A DNA stretch of 64,000 bases, taken from assembly GCA_014529385.2 (NCBI GenBank), contig CM043947.1, forward strand, positions 126,540,891-126,604,890. Direction: 5' to 3'. The stretch is from Adiantum capillus-veneris. Taxonomy: Eukaryota > Streptophyta > Polypodiopsida > Polypodiales > Pteridaceae. This document shows positions 43,598 to 54,433 of this stretch, in pieces (within the stretch, counting starts at the first letter, position 1; each line of letters starts with the position of its first letter). Under the pieces are notes generated by a model. The model was not told where the DNA came from. It ran no database searches and saw only the letters and a list, made by a program, of their open reading frames with translations. Made by a program: the position numbers and the translations under genes.

Positions 43598-46500
43598 ATG
43601 GCTTTCTCTTATCCCGAGTTTCATGGAAGAAGTGATGAAGATGTGGAAGAATTTTTGGAAAAGATGGAGGTTGCCTGCATTAGCAACCAGATTCATGACC
43701 CTACGCAAATGTTACGCCTTCTCCAAATTTGTTTGAAGAGTGATGCACGAGCTTGGTCCAAAGCATTTGAAGAGGAGTTGCGTATGGCTGATCCACCTAT
43801 AAGATTGAGTTGGGACAATCTAAGGCATGGATTGGAAGTGGAGTTTGTGAAGATAGAAGACCCTGACAAAGTGTGGCAAGAAGTACAGGCTTTGGTGCAA
43901 AAGGAAGGTGAGCCAGTAGATGCGTACATACGTAAGTTTTCATTGGCATGGGAGCGAATGTGCAAGGCTTTAGCACCACAGGTACCCCCGCCTGACATGA
44001 TGAAGAAGGACAGGTTCTTGGCTGGTCTTTGGGAGAATATACGTTGGAGAGTAGAGCTAAAGAAGCCTAGGACATATGAAGATGCACTAGAGGTAGCAAG
44101 GAACAAAGAGTGGAAGCTGAGGAAAATGAGCCAGTTAGGGGTGGAGTCTTTGCCAATGAGGTCTGAATTTCAGCCTATAGAGTCTTTACAAGGGCGCATG
44201 TCAGGGGTTCATCATGAACCAGTGGTTCCTGTTACTACTCAGGTTATGCCAGCAGTGGTCACTACAGCAGTGCAAGATGATGGCCTAAGGCAAGACATGA
44301 GGCAAGTGGTTGATCTGATGAAGAATCTCAGCCTAAACATGCTAGGTCAAGTGGGAAATAATCGAGGTCGAGGGCGGTTTGCAAATCAGCCAGGAGGTGA
44401 AGAAAGACCTAGGAATGGTGCTGGACAAAGTAATAGTAGGTTTTGGAGGCAGACACCCACATGTTATAATTGTGGAGAGTTGGGTCACATCAGCCCGCAA
44501 TGTGATAAGCCACCAAGGATGGGGGGAGACATGTATCCATTGCCAAGACAGGTGCTAACTAGGTCAAATGATTATGGCATCGAAATTAAGGGAGACGAAG
44601 GAACCAGTGGACTGACTCAGGAGGAAAAAGGGAAGACAAAAGTGCTAAGTGTAGTCACCTTGGAGAAGGCATCAAAGCTAGAGGATACATTAGTGATGCC
44701 TATTGGGAAGAGGACCACAGAGGATAAGGAAGGAAGAAGTGCCTCAGGTCCTAGTAAGAAGAAAGGAAAGAGCCATGAAGGCGAGGATGTCAAGGCCAAG
44801 AGGAAAAGGAGAGCTCGTCGAAAGTTTCATGTTTCAGATTTTCCACTAGGGGATGGGCAATTAAGCTATGACTTGAAGGAGGATCTGACGAGCAGGAAGG
44901 CAGATGTTACTTTTGGGCAGCTTATAGAGATGGTGCCTAAGCTAAAGCGACAGTGGAAGAGGATGGTTAACCCAATGGAGAAAGAGCCAGAGAGAGGTTC
45001 AGTGAAGGTGTTGGCAATGGACGAGCTACCAGACATTTGTCCAATAGTAGATGTGTGGCATAAAAGGAAAAATTTGGGACAAGGTTATGTGGATGGCGGA
45101 GCCCAAATATGCGTCATAACACACTCATGCGTTGAGAAGATGGGTCTCACAGTGGCTGGGGTGTCAGGTTTTCGGATCAGATTGGCAAACCATCAAAAAG
45201 TAAAATGCTTGGGTGTTGTAAAGAGCTTAGAAGTGGAGGCATATGATGCAAAGGCAGTGGTTGATTTTCATGTGATGCCAGCAGGGTTGGGAGCATATCC
45301 TATTATACTGGGCAGACCATGGTTACGTGCAGTGGGAGCTGTTCAAGATTGGCGACATGGTACAATTAGCCTCTATGGAAAGACAGGTACCAAGAAGCTT
45401 TATAATATGGACACAAGGAAACGATTAGAGGAGCTTTATGAAGATGAGGATGAGTCTAGTGATGAAGACTCTTCCACGGTGACAGATGAGGACAGTGATA
45501 GCACTACCAGCAGTGATGAGGATGTTGATGTTGCATTTCTTTTGATGGATAAAGAAATCCAGGAGTGTGGTTTAGTCGCATTTGCGAATGAAGTTGAAGA
45601 TGAAAGTGAAGGACCTTATGAAGTGATTGAAGGGCTGATGCAAACCAAGGTTGAGTTGTCAAAAAAGCAGGAATTAATGACGCAAATGATTAGTGGAGAC
45701 CTCTCAGCTATGGAGAAGGATATATTTTTGCATATGCTGGCTAGTTTTCCTGATTTGTTCATTACTTCATATGAAGAGATCAGAGGGTTCAAGGGCGAAG
45801 AGATGCATATAGAGCTGAAAGAAGGTTCTAAGCCAGTGCGGCAAAGGCTAAGAAGGATGGGTCAAGAGCAAATGGAAGCCTTGCGGGAAGAGGTGGACAA
45901 GTTATTGAAGGCAGGGTTCATAGTCCCCGTGGAGACCACAGAATGGGTGAGTCCAGTAGTAGTCAGTCCAAAGAAGGATGGGAAGTGGAGGATTTGTGTA
46001 GATTTTAAGCCCTTAAACGCAGCCACAAAGAAGAACCCATATCCTCTTCCATTCATCGATCAGATCTTGGATTCAGTGGCAGGTTATGAGAGGTACAGTG
46101 TGTGTGATGGTTTTTCAGGCTATTTTCAATTGAAGATTGCTCTTAAAGACCGCACAAAGACAACTTTTATTACGCCATGGGGCTGCTATTGCTACACAGT
46201 GTTGCCGTTTGGGTTGTCAAATGGACCATCTTTCTATCAAGAAAGAGCAAATTGGGTGCTGGAACCATTCATTGGTAGTTGTGTTAAGGCTTTTATGGAC
46301 GACTTCTGTGTCTATAGCAGTAGGGCTGAGCATCATGAGAAGTTGCAGATGGTATTGGCTCGATATGATGAATGTGGAGGACAACTAAATCCAAAGAAAT
46401 GTCATCTAGCACAGCCAAGGGTGAAGTTATTGGGCCATATGGTGTCAGAAAATGGCATTGAGGCTGATCCAGATAAGGTGAAGTCTATTATTCTTCTTCC

Positions 46501-48949
46501 ATCACCTATGAGTACGAAGCAATTGGCAACCTTTATACACAAAGTGAAGTACATGGCACGGTTTATTCCATTGTCTTCACAGCTTCTTTATCCATTACAA
46601 CAAGTGGCAAAGCATGATCCATTGCAATGGGATGACAAGTGTGAAGAAGTGTTTCAAGAGGTGAAAGAGGTGTTAGGGGGGTTGTCAGCCATGCAGGCTC
46701 CTGATTGGGAGAAAGTTTTTTATGTAAATCCATCAGTAGGGGATGATGCCATTGGAGCCATGCTATTGCAAAAGGGGAAGGGCAGCCATTATATGAGGCC
46801 AGTGTATTGTGCAAGCCGAGTGAAGTTGGTAGCGGAGAGAAAGTTATCGGAAGTAGAGCTAGTGATGGCTAGTGTAATATTTGCTTGTCGACGATTTCGT
46901 CATTACTTGCTACCACGGCCTTTTGTTTTCTTGACGAGTTATGCCTTTTTGCCACAGTTAATTAATGGTATTAACATGTCAAATGTGGTGAAGAAATGGG
47001 TAATTGAGCTGCAAGAGTTTGAGTTCTCTTTTCTAGTGGAAGATAGTACAAGGGCTACCCTAGCTGATTTGTTGACCTACAAGGAGAATCCCCTTATTGT
47101 TAAGGAAGAGGTGGTGAGAAAGGTAGTTGAAGAAGTGCCACAGATCAGCAATGCACATGTGTTGTTCTTTGATGGTTCATACAGAAAGAGCCATGATGCA
47201 GCTTCAGGGGGTATAGCACTTTATGATCCAGAGGGGAAGCTAGTATGCAAGAGAGGGTTCAAATTGGATGCGCACAGTAACAATGAGGCTGAATATGCTA
47301 CATTGGAAGCCGGATTACACATTTGTTTGAAGCATGGGGTTCGAAGGTTGAGCATAAAAGGTGATGCCTTGTTAGTGGTGAAGCAAGTGTTGGGTGTGTG
47401 GAAGAGCAAGAACACCTCATTGAAGGAAATGTGCTTCAGAATTAAAGGCCTGTTAAAAAAGTTTGAAGCATGGAGTATCAGACACATTGAACGTGCTCTA
47501 AATGGAGAGGCACATGAAGCAGCTCAAGGCATGATTGGGGAGCTATTTGTGTTGAGGACCACTTTACCTCTTTATCATGGCCGGGAAAGTTTGGCTCAAG
47601 AAGAGGAGTTTTTGCTAACAGGAATCATTCCAAAGGAGATTCAGAAGTCTAAGAAGTATGGCTTTGTGCGTAGAGCATACAGGTACAAATTGATTGGTGA
47701 TGTCTTATACATGAAAGGGGCTGATCTCGTGTTGAGACGTGTACCTTGGCGGGAGGAGCTTTACAGAGTGTTGGAAGAGAATCACGAAGGCGCATGTGGT
47801 GGCCATTTTGCTCTAAAGATCACCTTGCATAAGATTTTGCAAGAGGGGTATGTATGGCCTAGTTTGCACAAGGATATTCACCATTGGTGTAGGTCTTGCA
47901 ATAGGTGTCAAGCATTTGGGAAGAGAGTGTTGAAGCCAGAGCTACGAAAAACCATTATGGCGTTTGATGTGTTTGAAAAGTGGGGGATTGATGCAATAGG
48001 CCCGTTACCTATCACAAGCAGGGGCAAAAGCTATATCTTGACGGCAGTGGACTATCTCTCTAGATGGGCAGAGGCTATAGCAGTAAAACAGATCACTGCA
48101 AAGGATGTGGCAAAATTTGTGTATGATGAAATATGTTGCAAGTTTGGGGTGCCACTGGAGTTACTTTCAGATAAGGGGCCTGGCTTTAGAGCTAAACTGC
48201 TAGATTTTTTATGTGTAAAGATGAAGATTAGGCACCAGCATACCACTCCTTATTACCCGCAGTGTAATGGCTTGAATGAAAGATTCAATGGTGAGTTGGT
48301 ACAGATTCTTTCGAAAGTGACAGAACACCAAGGAAAGAATTGGGATTTGGAATTGCCTAGTGCATTATGGGCTTACCGTACTTCGGTGAAGACAGGTACA
48401 GGGTTTACTCCATTTCATTTGGTGTATGGAAAGGAAGCACTATTGCCTGTGGAGGTAGAGTTGCCTGCGGTCAAGATGTTAGAGAAGTTGCTTGGGCCGC
48501 CTAGTGATGCATTCAAAGAGAGGCTCTTGCAGTTACAAGAGGTCCAGTTGGATAGGATGAGCGCTTTGGAGCATTATGGGCAGAGGCAGGATAAGGCTTT
48601 GACAAAGCTAAATGAAAAGGTCAAAAGTAAGGGTATCAAGCAACATGACTTGGTTTTGCGCTACAACAGTAAGCTGGACAACACCTTCCAAAAGAAGTTT
48701 CAAATTAAGTGGGAAGGCCCTTTCAAGGTAGTAGAGTGTTTTCCAAATGGCACATATCAGCTGGCTAACCTGGATGGTGTTCTACATACGTCAAGGGTAA
48801 ATGGATTGCGTCTTAAGTTGTATCATGCCAGGTTGATGATGGTGGAGCAAGATGAGCTGTCTGTGGATCAAGCTGTGTTGGTGAGGGATGAGGAGACCTG
48901 TGATGCGGCGAGTATCATATCTCTCTTTGCTGCTGCTGATCATGAATGA
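43598..48949 (+). CDS. element C Gag-Pol polyprotein with dual RNase H
   Basis: The frame is open from 43541; the ATG at 43598 (MAFSYPEFHG) begins at the capsid-like domain and is the better start. Residues are counted from 43541. Capsid about 20-200; zinc knuckle CYNCGELGHISPQC at 308-321; protease with VDGGAQ at 517-522 (D-G-G, not D-T-G); RT with KWRICVDF at 815 and FMDD at 918-921; RNase H to about 1180; a second RNase H with FFDGSY at 1209-1214 and NNEAEYATLEAGL; integrase zinc residues H1415, C1450, C1453; catalytic D1484, D1544, E1580 with D-35-E spacing. RT, RNase H, second RNase H, integrase is the Tat order. No stop is seen. The D-G-G protease motif is the one unusual catalytic feature. 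Confidence 0.93.
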   Translation: MAFSYPEFHGRSDEDVEEFLEKMEVACISNQIHDPTQMLRLLQICLKSDARAWSKAFEEELRMADPPIRLSWDNLRHGLEVEFVKIEDPDKVWQEVQALVQKEGEPVDAYIRKFSLAWERMCKALAPQVPPPDMMKKDRFLAGLWENIRWRVELKKPRTYEDALEVARNKEWKLRKMSQLGVESLPMRSEFQPIESLQGRMSGVHHEPVVPVTTQVMPAVVTTAVQDDGLRQDMRQVVDLMKNLSLNMLGQVGNNRGRGRFANQPGGEERPRNGAGQSNSRFWRQTPTCYNCGELGHISPQCDKPPRMGGDMYPLPRQVLTRSNDYGIEIKGDEGTSGLTQEEKGKTKVLSVVTLEKASKLEDTLVMPIGKRTTEDKEGRSASGPSKKKGKSHEGEDVKAKRKRRARRKFHVSDFPLGDGQLSYDLKEDLTSRKADVTFGQLIEMVPKLKRQWKRMVNPMEKEPERGSVKVLAMDELPDICPIVDVWHKRKNLGQGYVDGGAQICVITHSCVEKMGLTVAGVSGFRIRLANHQKVKCLGVVKSLEVEAYDAKAVVDFHVMPAGLGAYPIILGRPWLRAVGAVQDWRHGTISLYGKTGTKKLYNMDTRKRLEELYEDEDESSDEDSSTVTDEDSDSTTSSDEDVDVAFLLMDKEIQECGLVAFANEVEDESEGPYEVIEGLMQTKVELSKKQELMTQMISGDLSAMEKDIFLHMLASFPDLFITSYEEIRGFKGEEMHIELKEGSKPVRQRLRRMGQEQMEALREEVDKLLKAGFIVPVETTEWVSPVVVSPKKDGKWRICVDFKPLNAATKKNPYPLPFIDQILDSVAGYERYSVCDGFSGYFQLKIALKDRTKTTFITPWGCYCYTVLPFGLSNGPSFYQERANWVLEPFIGSCVKAFMDDFCVYSSRAEHHEKLQMVLARYDECGGQLNPKKCHLAQPRVKLLGHMVSENGIEADPDKVKSIILLPSPMSTKQLATFIHKVKYMARFIPLSSQLLYPLQQVAKHDPLQWDDKCEEVFQEVKEVLGGLSAMQAPDWEKVFYVNPSVGDDAIGAMLLQKGKGSHYMRPVYCASRVKLVAERKLSEVELVMASVIFACRRFRHYLLPRPFVFLTSYAFLPQLINGINMSNVVKKWVIELQEFEFSFLVEDSTRATLADLLTYKENPLIVKEEVVRKVVEEVPQISNAHVLFFDGSYRKSHDAASGGIALYDPEGKLVCKRGFKLDAHSNNEAEYATLEAGLHICLKHGVRRLSIKGDALLVVKQVLGVWKSKNTSLKEMCFRIKGLLKKFEAWSIRHIERALNGEAHEAAQGMIGELFVLRTTLPLYHGRESLAQEEEFLLTGIIPKEIQKSKKYGFVRRAYRYKLIGDVLYMKGADLVLRRVPWREELYRVLEENHEGACGGHFALKITLHKILQEGYVWPSLHKDIHHWCRSCNRCQAFGKRVLKPELRKTIMAFDVFEKWGIDAIGPLPITSRGKSYILTAVDYLSRWAEAIAVKQITAKDVAKFVYDEICCKFGVPLELLSDKGPGFRAKLLDFLCVKMKIRHQHTTPYYPQCNGLNERFNGELVQILSKVTEHQGKNWDLELPSALWAYRTSVKTGTGFTPFHLVYGKEALLPVEVELPAVKMLEKLLGPPSDAFKERLLQLQEVQLDRMSALEHYGQRQDKALTKLNEKVKSKGIKQHDLVLRYNSKLDNTFQKKFQIKWEGPFKVVECFPNGTYQLANLDGVLHTSRVNGLRLKLYHARLMMVEQDELSVDQAVLVRDEETCDAASIISLFAAADHE

Positions 48950-48954
48950 TCTAG

Positions 48955-48977
48955 CAGGCTAGGGGATGGGCAAATTA
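48955..48977 (+). other. polypurine tract region of element C
   Basis: GCTAGGGGATGGGCAAATTA lies between the stop codon of gag-pol and the 3' LTR. Confidence 0.65.
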
Positions 48978-50123
48978 TGTCAGGAGTTTTTTGGAGCAAG
49001 GGATTTCGCATATGTACATACACATGCATGGTGCATCAAATAAAGGATTGCCCATTTTCCTTAGCCAGGTGGTTATGTGGGGCCCACATGTGTACAGGTA
49101 GGACAACATGTACATAGTGCAGCGATTTTCACTATTACCAGTACCAGTGTGTTTTTTATACAATAATGAGGAGTTGGTAGCGCATAAAACTTCTCGAGGA
49201 AGCTATCCGCGGGCCGACGACGTGAGGTCAGCAGGTGCGTCAGATGGCATCTAGTGGCGTCAGGAGGGCGAACGAGGTCAATATTTGCACGCAGATGAGG
49301 ACGGACACAACGTGGGTGTTTGCTTGTGAGAATTATGCAGAAAGGTCATCATGAGGACCTTTTTTTGGGGCCACTTCACGTGGTGGCGAGATGCATTATT
49401 GGAAAAAAGCTGAGTGCCAGGTGTGCGAATGATGCAAAAAGGTGACAACTATGCACTGCGAGGTCAGTTTTTGGCCTGTTCGGGGTCCGTTTGAGGTCAT
49501 CTAAAAGGCCAAGGGTGCCCAACTAATAAGGCTAAGTGTGGGAACTGAAAAAACTGAGAGAAGACCAGAAAAAAACGTGGAGAAGAGAGGAGGAACAGCC
49601 GCAGGTGTGTTTTTGCCCATTTTGGAGCCTGTTTTGGCCGTAAACTGCTCATCCGAGGTCGGATTTGAGCACTTTGACATTGTAGACTGGGGTTTTGGGC
49701 CGTTCCGGACGCGATGGCGCTGTCCATTTTGCCAAATTCCTCACTCTTTTCCTGCTGTTTTTCTGTGTAAGTTCCTCCTATGAGCGAAGTTTCTGCTCCA
49801 GTTTGTGATTGTATCTGGCTTCTTTCACCCATAGTGTGTGAGCTATTTGCCCCATTGGTGTTGGCCCAAGCTCAATTGTATCTAAACATCAGAAATTCTC
49901 CTCTTTTGAGCTGAGTTTTTTGGGTGTGTGTGTGTGTGTGTGTGTGTCTGTGTGGAGTGGGCAAGTGGATAGTCTCTCTCCTCTCACTCCAGAGGTGTGT
50001 TCCCTGTCTCGGCCAGGTGTGTTGTCTAAGCCGAGTGGTGCCCCATAGTGTGTGTGTGTATCTTCCCAAGAGTGTGTGACGGGTCGTTATAGAGGCGCTG
50101 TGTGTGTTTTCATCCCGCTCACA
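48978..50123 (+). repeat. 3' LTR of element C, 1146 bp
   Basis: The same length as the 5' LTR and no difference found by eye. It is followed by ACGT and then integrase sequence of element D. Confidence 0.95.
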
Positions 50124-51566
50124 ACGTCTTCTTATCTACATGCCAACTGCGGTAGTATTGCTCATGTTTTTGAAGTCTTTTCTGAAGAGTTTTATGATGG
50201 AGAGTGGCTTATGATTGGCCGCTACCTAAGTACTCTCACTAGGCAAGAAGGATGGAGTGATCAAGAATTCAGGAAGATCAGGAAAAAGGCCTATGGCTAT
50301 TTCCTGAAAGACGGACATTTATGGAAGCAACCAAAGCGCCCAGGAGGGGTACCACAACGAGTTATTTACGACAAAGCAACCCAACAGCAGGTGATTAAAG
50401 AGTTTCATGAAAGTCTATGGGCTGGGCACAGAGGAGTCTGGGCAACCTTTGTCAAAATTAAAGACCGATATTGGTGGAGAGGTATGTATAAAGATGTGGT
50501 TCAATTTGTGGAATCATGCTTAATATGTCAACAGTACTCTAATGTGCCACATAGAGATGGGTTGCATCCCACCTATCCACTGGCTATGCACTACAAGTGG
50601 GTGGTGGACCTTATTACAATGCCAGTAGGAGTGTGGCAGATGAGATATATTGTTCTTGCCAGGGAAGATCTTACTAATCAGGTGGAAGGCAGAGCTTTGC
50701 ATACCAAAGCTACCAGTTCAGTATGCAAGTTCTTACTTGAAGATGTTATCTCTAGGTATGGATGTGTTGGCAGAATTACTGCAGATAGAGGAGAGCTAGA
50801 CGTAGATGAATCTTGGGAGTTTTCTGCTCGTATGGGCATTAAACTTACCCTCACCATAGCATATAATCTAGAAGGTAATGGGAAGAGTGAAAGGGGACAT
50901 CCGCCTATTGCTAAAGCTTTAGCAAAGGCATGTGAAGGACATATTAGTGATTGGCCTAAACTCTTGCCATTTGCTTTGTGGGCTGATCACACTACTCACA
51001 GTTCAGTTACAGGATTTATGCCATTCGAATTGATGCATGGGCAGAAACCCATTATGCCTACGGAGGAAGCAGTTACAACTTGGACCATAATGCCATGGGA
51101 GGAAGGTATGTCTAATGAAGACTTTCTTGCTCTACGTATTCGGCAGCTTGAGAGGCGTCAAGAGGATATTGAACAGGCCAAAGAGAAGCTTAAGGAGGCG
51201 AGATTGAAGAACAAGGCAGCATGTGATGGAAATCATAGACTACGACCACATGCTATCAAGGAAGGTGACTGTGTACTTGTCTATGGCAGTAGCTTGGAGA
51301 ACCAATACTCTGCTATGCGGAAAATGGTGAAACGGTGGTTTGGACCATATGTGGTGCAACATGTTTTTGATAATGCGACATATCAATTGTGTGAACTAGA
51401 TGGTACTATGCTTAAAGTGCCTATTGCAGGAAAAAGAATCAAGTTGTTCAAGAAGCGAGAAGGCGAGATTGTTCTTGAAGATTCTCATTCAGATCCACCT
51501 CCAGAGGATCGTGTTATGTATGCGTCAGATGATATGTCTGATGATGATTTTAATAAAGCTGATTAA
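50124..51566 (+). pseudogene. element D: integrase (inverted segment)
   Basis: Directly after element C the frame continues element D (SSYLHANCGSIAHVFEVF, then GRYLSTLTRQEGW). The zinc domain shows HESLWAGHRGVW and CLICQQ. Core residues are in WVVDLITMP, ITADRGELD and GNGKSERGHPP. FGPYVVQHVFDNATYQL marks the C-terminal domain. NGKSERGH differs from the DGQTERxN form of chromoviruses. This part is open to its stop at 51564-51566. The frame is usable only with the RNase H half at 41388, from which element C separates it. Confidence 0.85.
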
Positions 51567-52041
51567 GTGCAATTGGCATAGACCGGAGGCTGTGCAGGTT
51601 CAGAGGGGGTGAATGTCGTGCAGCTCCGCTCCCATGCAAAGAAATATGCCAGGAGAATGCACATTAAGTTTGTTTGAAGCCTATATGTTTAATGAACAGT
51701 GATTAAGGGCTGGTAGCAGGACGAGTTCAATGCAGACTGTATGTTAAATGCGGCTGAAAGGGCCAAAACATGCCTTAATGATGCCAAAAAGTTTTATGCT
51801 TGAAGTGAAAATGGATGGACTATTATGCCCTAGAACTGCAGTGCTTGATGTGCTCTACTGGCCTGTCTTTACGGCTCGTTGATTGGAGCTACGGGTAAGA
51901 AGTTATGATAGTTTTAAGATGAGTCAGTAGCAGATCCGTACCGGATTGGGCAGCTGCAGCTGAGGGAACAAAACTGGAATGAATGCATCAGGCTGAAGTG
52001 CTCACTTTGTGGAGCACGTTGGTCTTTTGAGATCGGTTGTT
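51567..52041 (+). repeat. element D: polypurine tract and probable start of the 3' LTR (inverted segment)
   Basis: After the integrase stop, TTCAGAGGGGGTGAA is followed by TGTCGTGCAGCTCCGCTCC, the normal arrangement of a purine tract and LTR start (51613). No second copy is available to confirm it. At 52041 the plus-strand part of element D ends, and minus-strand RT begins. Confidence 0.5.
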
Positions 52042-52868
52042 ACCTTGTTAACCGGTTGCATATCTTGAAAGAACCTTAATGTGCCATTTTTCTTCGCAAC
52101 AGTAAACCATCGCTTAGAATACGGAGCACATGACGGCTCCAAAATTCCCATTTGAATCTTTTCATCGAGCAAATTGATGAGCTTTGGCAAGTGAGCCTTA
52201 GGAACTGGAATAGGATGCAAGCTCCATAGCATGTGTGGAACAGTGAAAATAACCATCGGTGAAACAACACTAGGATCCACACACCATATCTCATTTGGCT
52301 CAAAAGCGAAAGCTTTACCATGTTTTTCGAGCATACCTTGAAAACATTTGATCTCCTCTTCATTGAGGAAAGCGTCTTCACCAACCTTCAGGTGCTGTAG
52401 TGTCTCCTTAGTTAACTTATGCCCAATGTTCTTCGGATCTCTGAGTATAGGCTGTCAAGAAGCCTCCTTGATCATCCCATCACTTCCTTCTGGCAGCGGT
52501 GTAGCCACTGGTCTACCTTTCTTTGCAACAATTTTGTATTTGGTCTCTACCTGTGCTTCAACGGTTTCACCTGAATCATCTTCAATATGCATAAATGCTT
52601 CATATGAAATTAACTCATCATACATGTCCATTGAATGAACCTTGACTATTTCAGTTACACTTTGTAACCTGTTTTTCCTGATCTCTTCAAGCACTGACAT
52701 AGTATCTTCATAAGATACCTCTTCAAAGACTCCTGAAATCACATCATCAGATTCAAGCACATCACAACCCTGCAATTCACTTTGAATACCTGAGACATAC
52801 TGTTTTTCCCACTTCGGCAAATCATTAAATTTTTTGAAAGAGATTAAACCTTCAGATGTTAACCCCAA
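52002..52868 (-). pseudogene. element D: linker and RT N-terminal part
   Basis: The frame from 52868 runs through an acidic linker (CDVLESDDVISGVFEEVSYE) to a TGA at 52453-52455, then continues in frame with QPILRDPKNIGHKLTKETLQ and the RT start: IPVPKAHLPKLINLLDEKIQ, WFTVAKKNGTLRFFQDMQP. It breaks off at VNKVT, exactly where the plus-strand piece at 40196 takes up. The last codons to 52002 are unrelated sequence. Confidence 0.82.
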
Positions 52869-52933
52869 AAACCCCGAAGAGAAAGCTTCTCTTTGCGAGA
52901 ACTTCTCCTCACTTGTACCACCATAGTCCCGCT

Positions 52934-54409
52934 TTATAATGGCACTCCGAGAAAATCTTGTGCAAACCTGTGTTCTCTAAACTCCTTGCGTATCTTCGGC
53001 ATTGGATGATCCCGTAGACTGTCCTTATTCCTAGCATGGTCAACACATACAGTCAAGAATTGCACTGCTTTCTTACCATCACGGCTCCAAACCCTGGTAT
53101 AGGCCAAGCCATCATCCAGCACTTTGGTTTCCATTTGCACATCCGTAATGTATGGTTGCCCCAAAATTAAAGGATAAGAGGAATGCTCCTGTATAAAGAA
53201 ATTTTGCTCATCACAGACATCCCCTACAGTTACCTTAACATTGTCACATGCACCATAGAGGTTGCCTGGCAGCATATTGGCAGCTCGAATCTGCCAACCA
53301 TGGTCCACATCAATAGGCCATTTCCCCTTTTTGTGCAAGCTTTTAGCTATCAAATTGATCTCCGATCCATGATCTATGAGTGCTAAGACCGGTTCTTCGA
53401 TGTCACCAAGCTTTACAATAGTTTCGGTTGTTGCTCTTGCCCAATGAGTCCTTGAAAAGTGACTCCTTGGTATGCTTTCACTATCTTCATATTCATTGAA
53501 ATGAACATGCCTTAACTCAAGTACGGTTGGATTTGACACCACCACAGACCTCGACTCTTCTTCTTCTTCAAGATTCGCCAAATACTCTTCATAATCGTCT
53601 AGAATTGCTTCAATGTGGCGTACCGCCTGGCTTTTCACTGACTCTGGCTCCTGTTCACTTGGTATCTGCCGCTTCCTTTTGATGATATCTATTATCTCCT
53701 CATGAAACTCACGTTTGGCAATCCCCAATGTGAGCTCCACCTTGCTATTCACAATTAGCTCTTCAAAGACTTTCTTTAAATCTGTAGCTAATTCAATGTC
53801 AGACTTGAGCTTATAAGAGGGTCCCCTGGGTTTACCTTGATTTTTGTCCTTAGGTGCATCCTCCATCACCACTTCAGGAGCGGGCTTTGGAGCAGGACTT
53901 TCTTCTTTCTTGCTGTTGAACCTCGTTGTCCTCTTTGATGTCCCAGGAGCTTCTTCATCTCTTTTCCGCTTCTCCTCCACCATAGCCTCATTAGCTTGAG
54001 ACTTCGCAATGAATGCATACACTGAGAGGGAATCCACTGGATCAGTCCACCCTGTGGTTTCTCGAATTGAATTCCCTACTTGCCGTAGCTTCCCATAAGT
54101 TACCTGTCCAGTTTCTGTTGTCTTCAAAGCATAAGGCCATAATTGACCCTTGGTACCTGCACCATCTTCATCACCCTTCCCGTAGACTTGCAGCCCATAA
54201 GTAGCTGCCTCCACAAGAGCAACATTGTGTTGAATCTCATCAACTATCTTCTTCATGCGGCCCCTACCGAAGTTCAGGCGGAGCATCTCACCTGTTTCCC
54301 TAAGGTGTATCTTCTTGTCCTTCCAGAACACCACATTCTTTTTATAAGCTTCGTCAAATTCATCACATTCCTTAACATACTTGTGGTCTTCACTGTCACA
54401 CCACATGCA
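52934..54409 (-). pseudogene. element D: zinc knuckle and protease
   Basis: A 490-codon frame follows gag after an in-frame TAG. It starts with the knuckle CMWCDSEDHKYVKEC (CX2CX4HX4C; its first Cys codon is 54409-54407), then a basic/acidic linker with a Lys-rich stretch. The protease reads PVLALIDHGSEINLIAKSL with D-H-G-S (Asp codon 53374-53372) instead of D-T/S-G, then YPLILGQPYITDVQMETKV. The frame ends at a TAA before the linker of RT, and a frameshift lies near 52900. Confidence 0.78.
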
Positions 54410-54433
54410 TCGGTCCCAGCCTTTGCGTGGTGG

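Larger units (their letters stand above)
41393..50123 (+). mobile_element. Tat-like Ty3/Gypsy element C, apparently intact, 8.7 kb
   Basis: Two LTRs of 1146 bp that look identical flank a 1-kb leader and one long gag-pol frame containing gag, zinc knuckle, protease, RT, RNase H, a second archaeal-type RNase H and integrase. The flanks are ACGT on both sides. Removing the element joins RNase H and integrase of element D in frame. Identical LTRs and an open frame mean a very recent insertion. Confidence 0.95.

Noticed and set aside
50052-50123. N-terminal 24 codons of the long frame before the element D integrase
   Set aside because: They are translated from the 3' LTR of element C and belong to neither protein. 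The integrase segment is therefore started at 50124.
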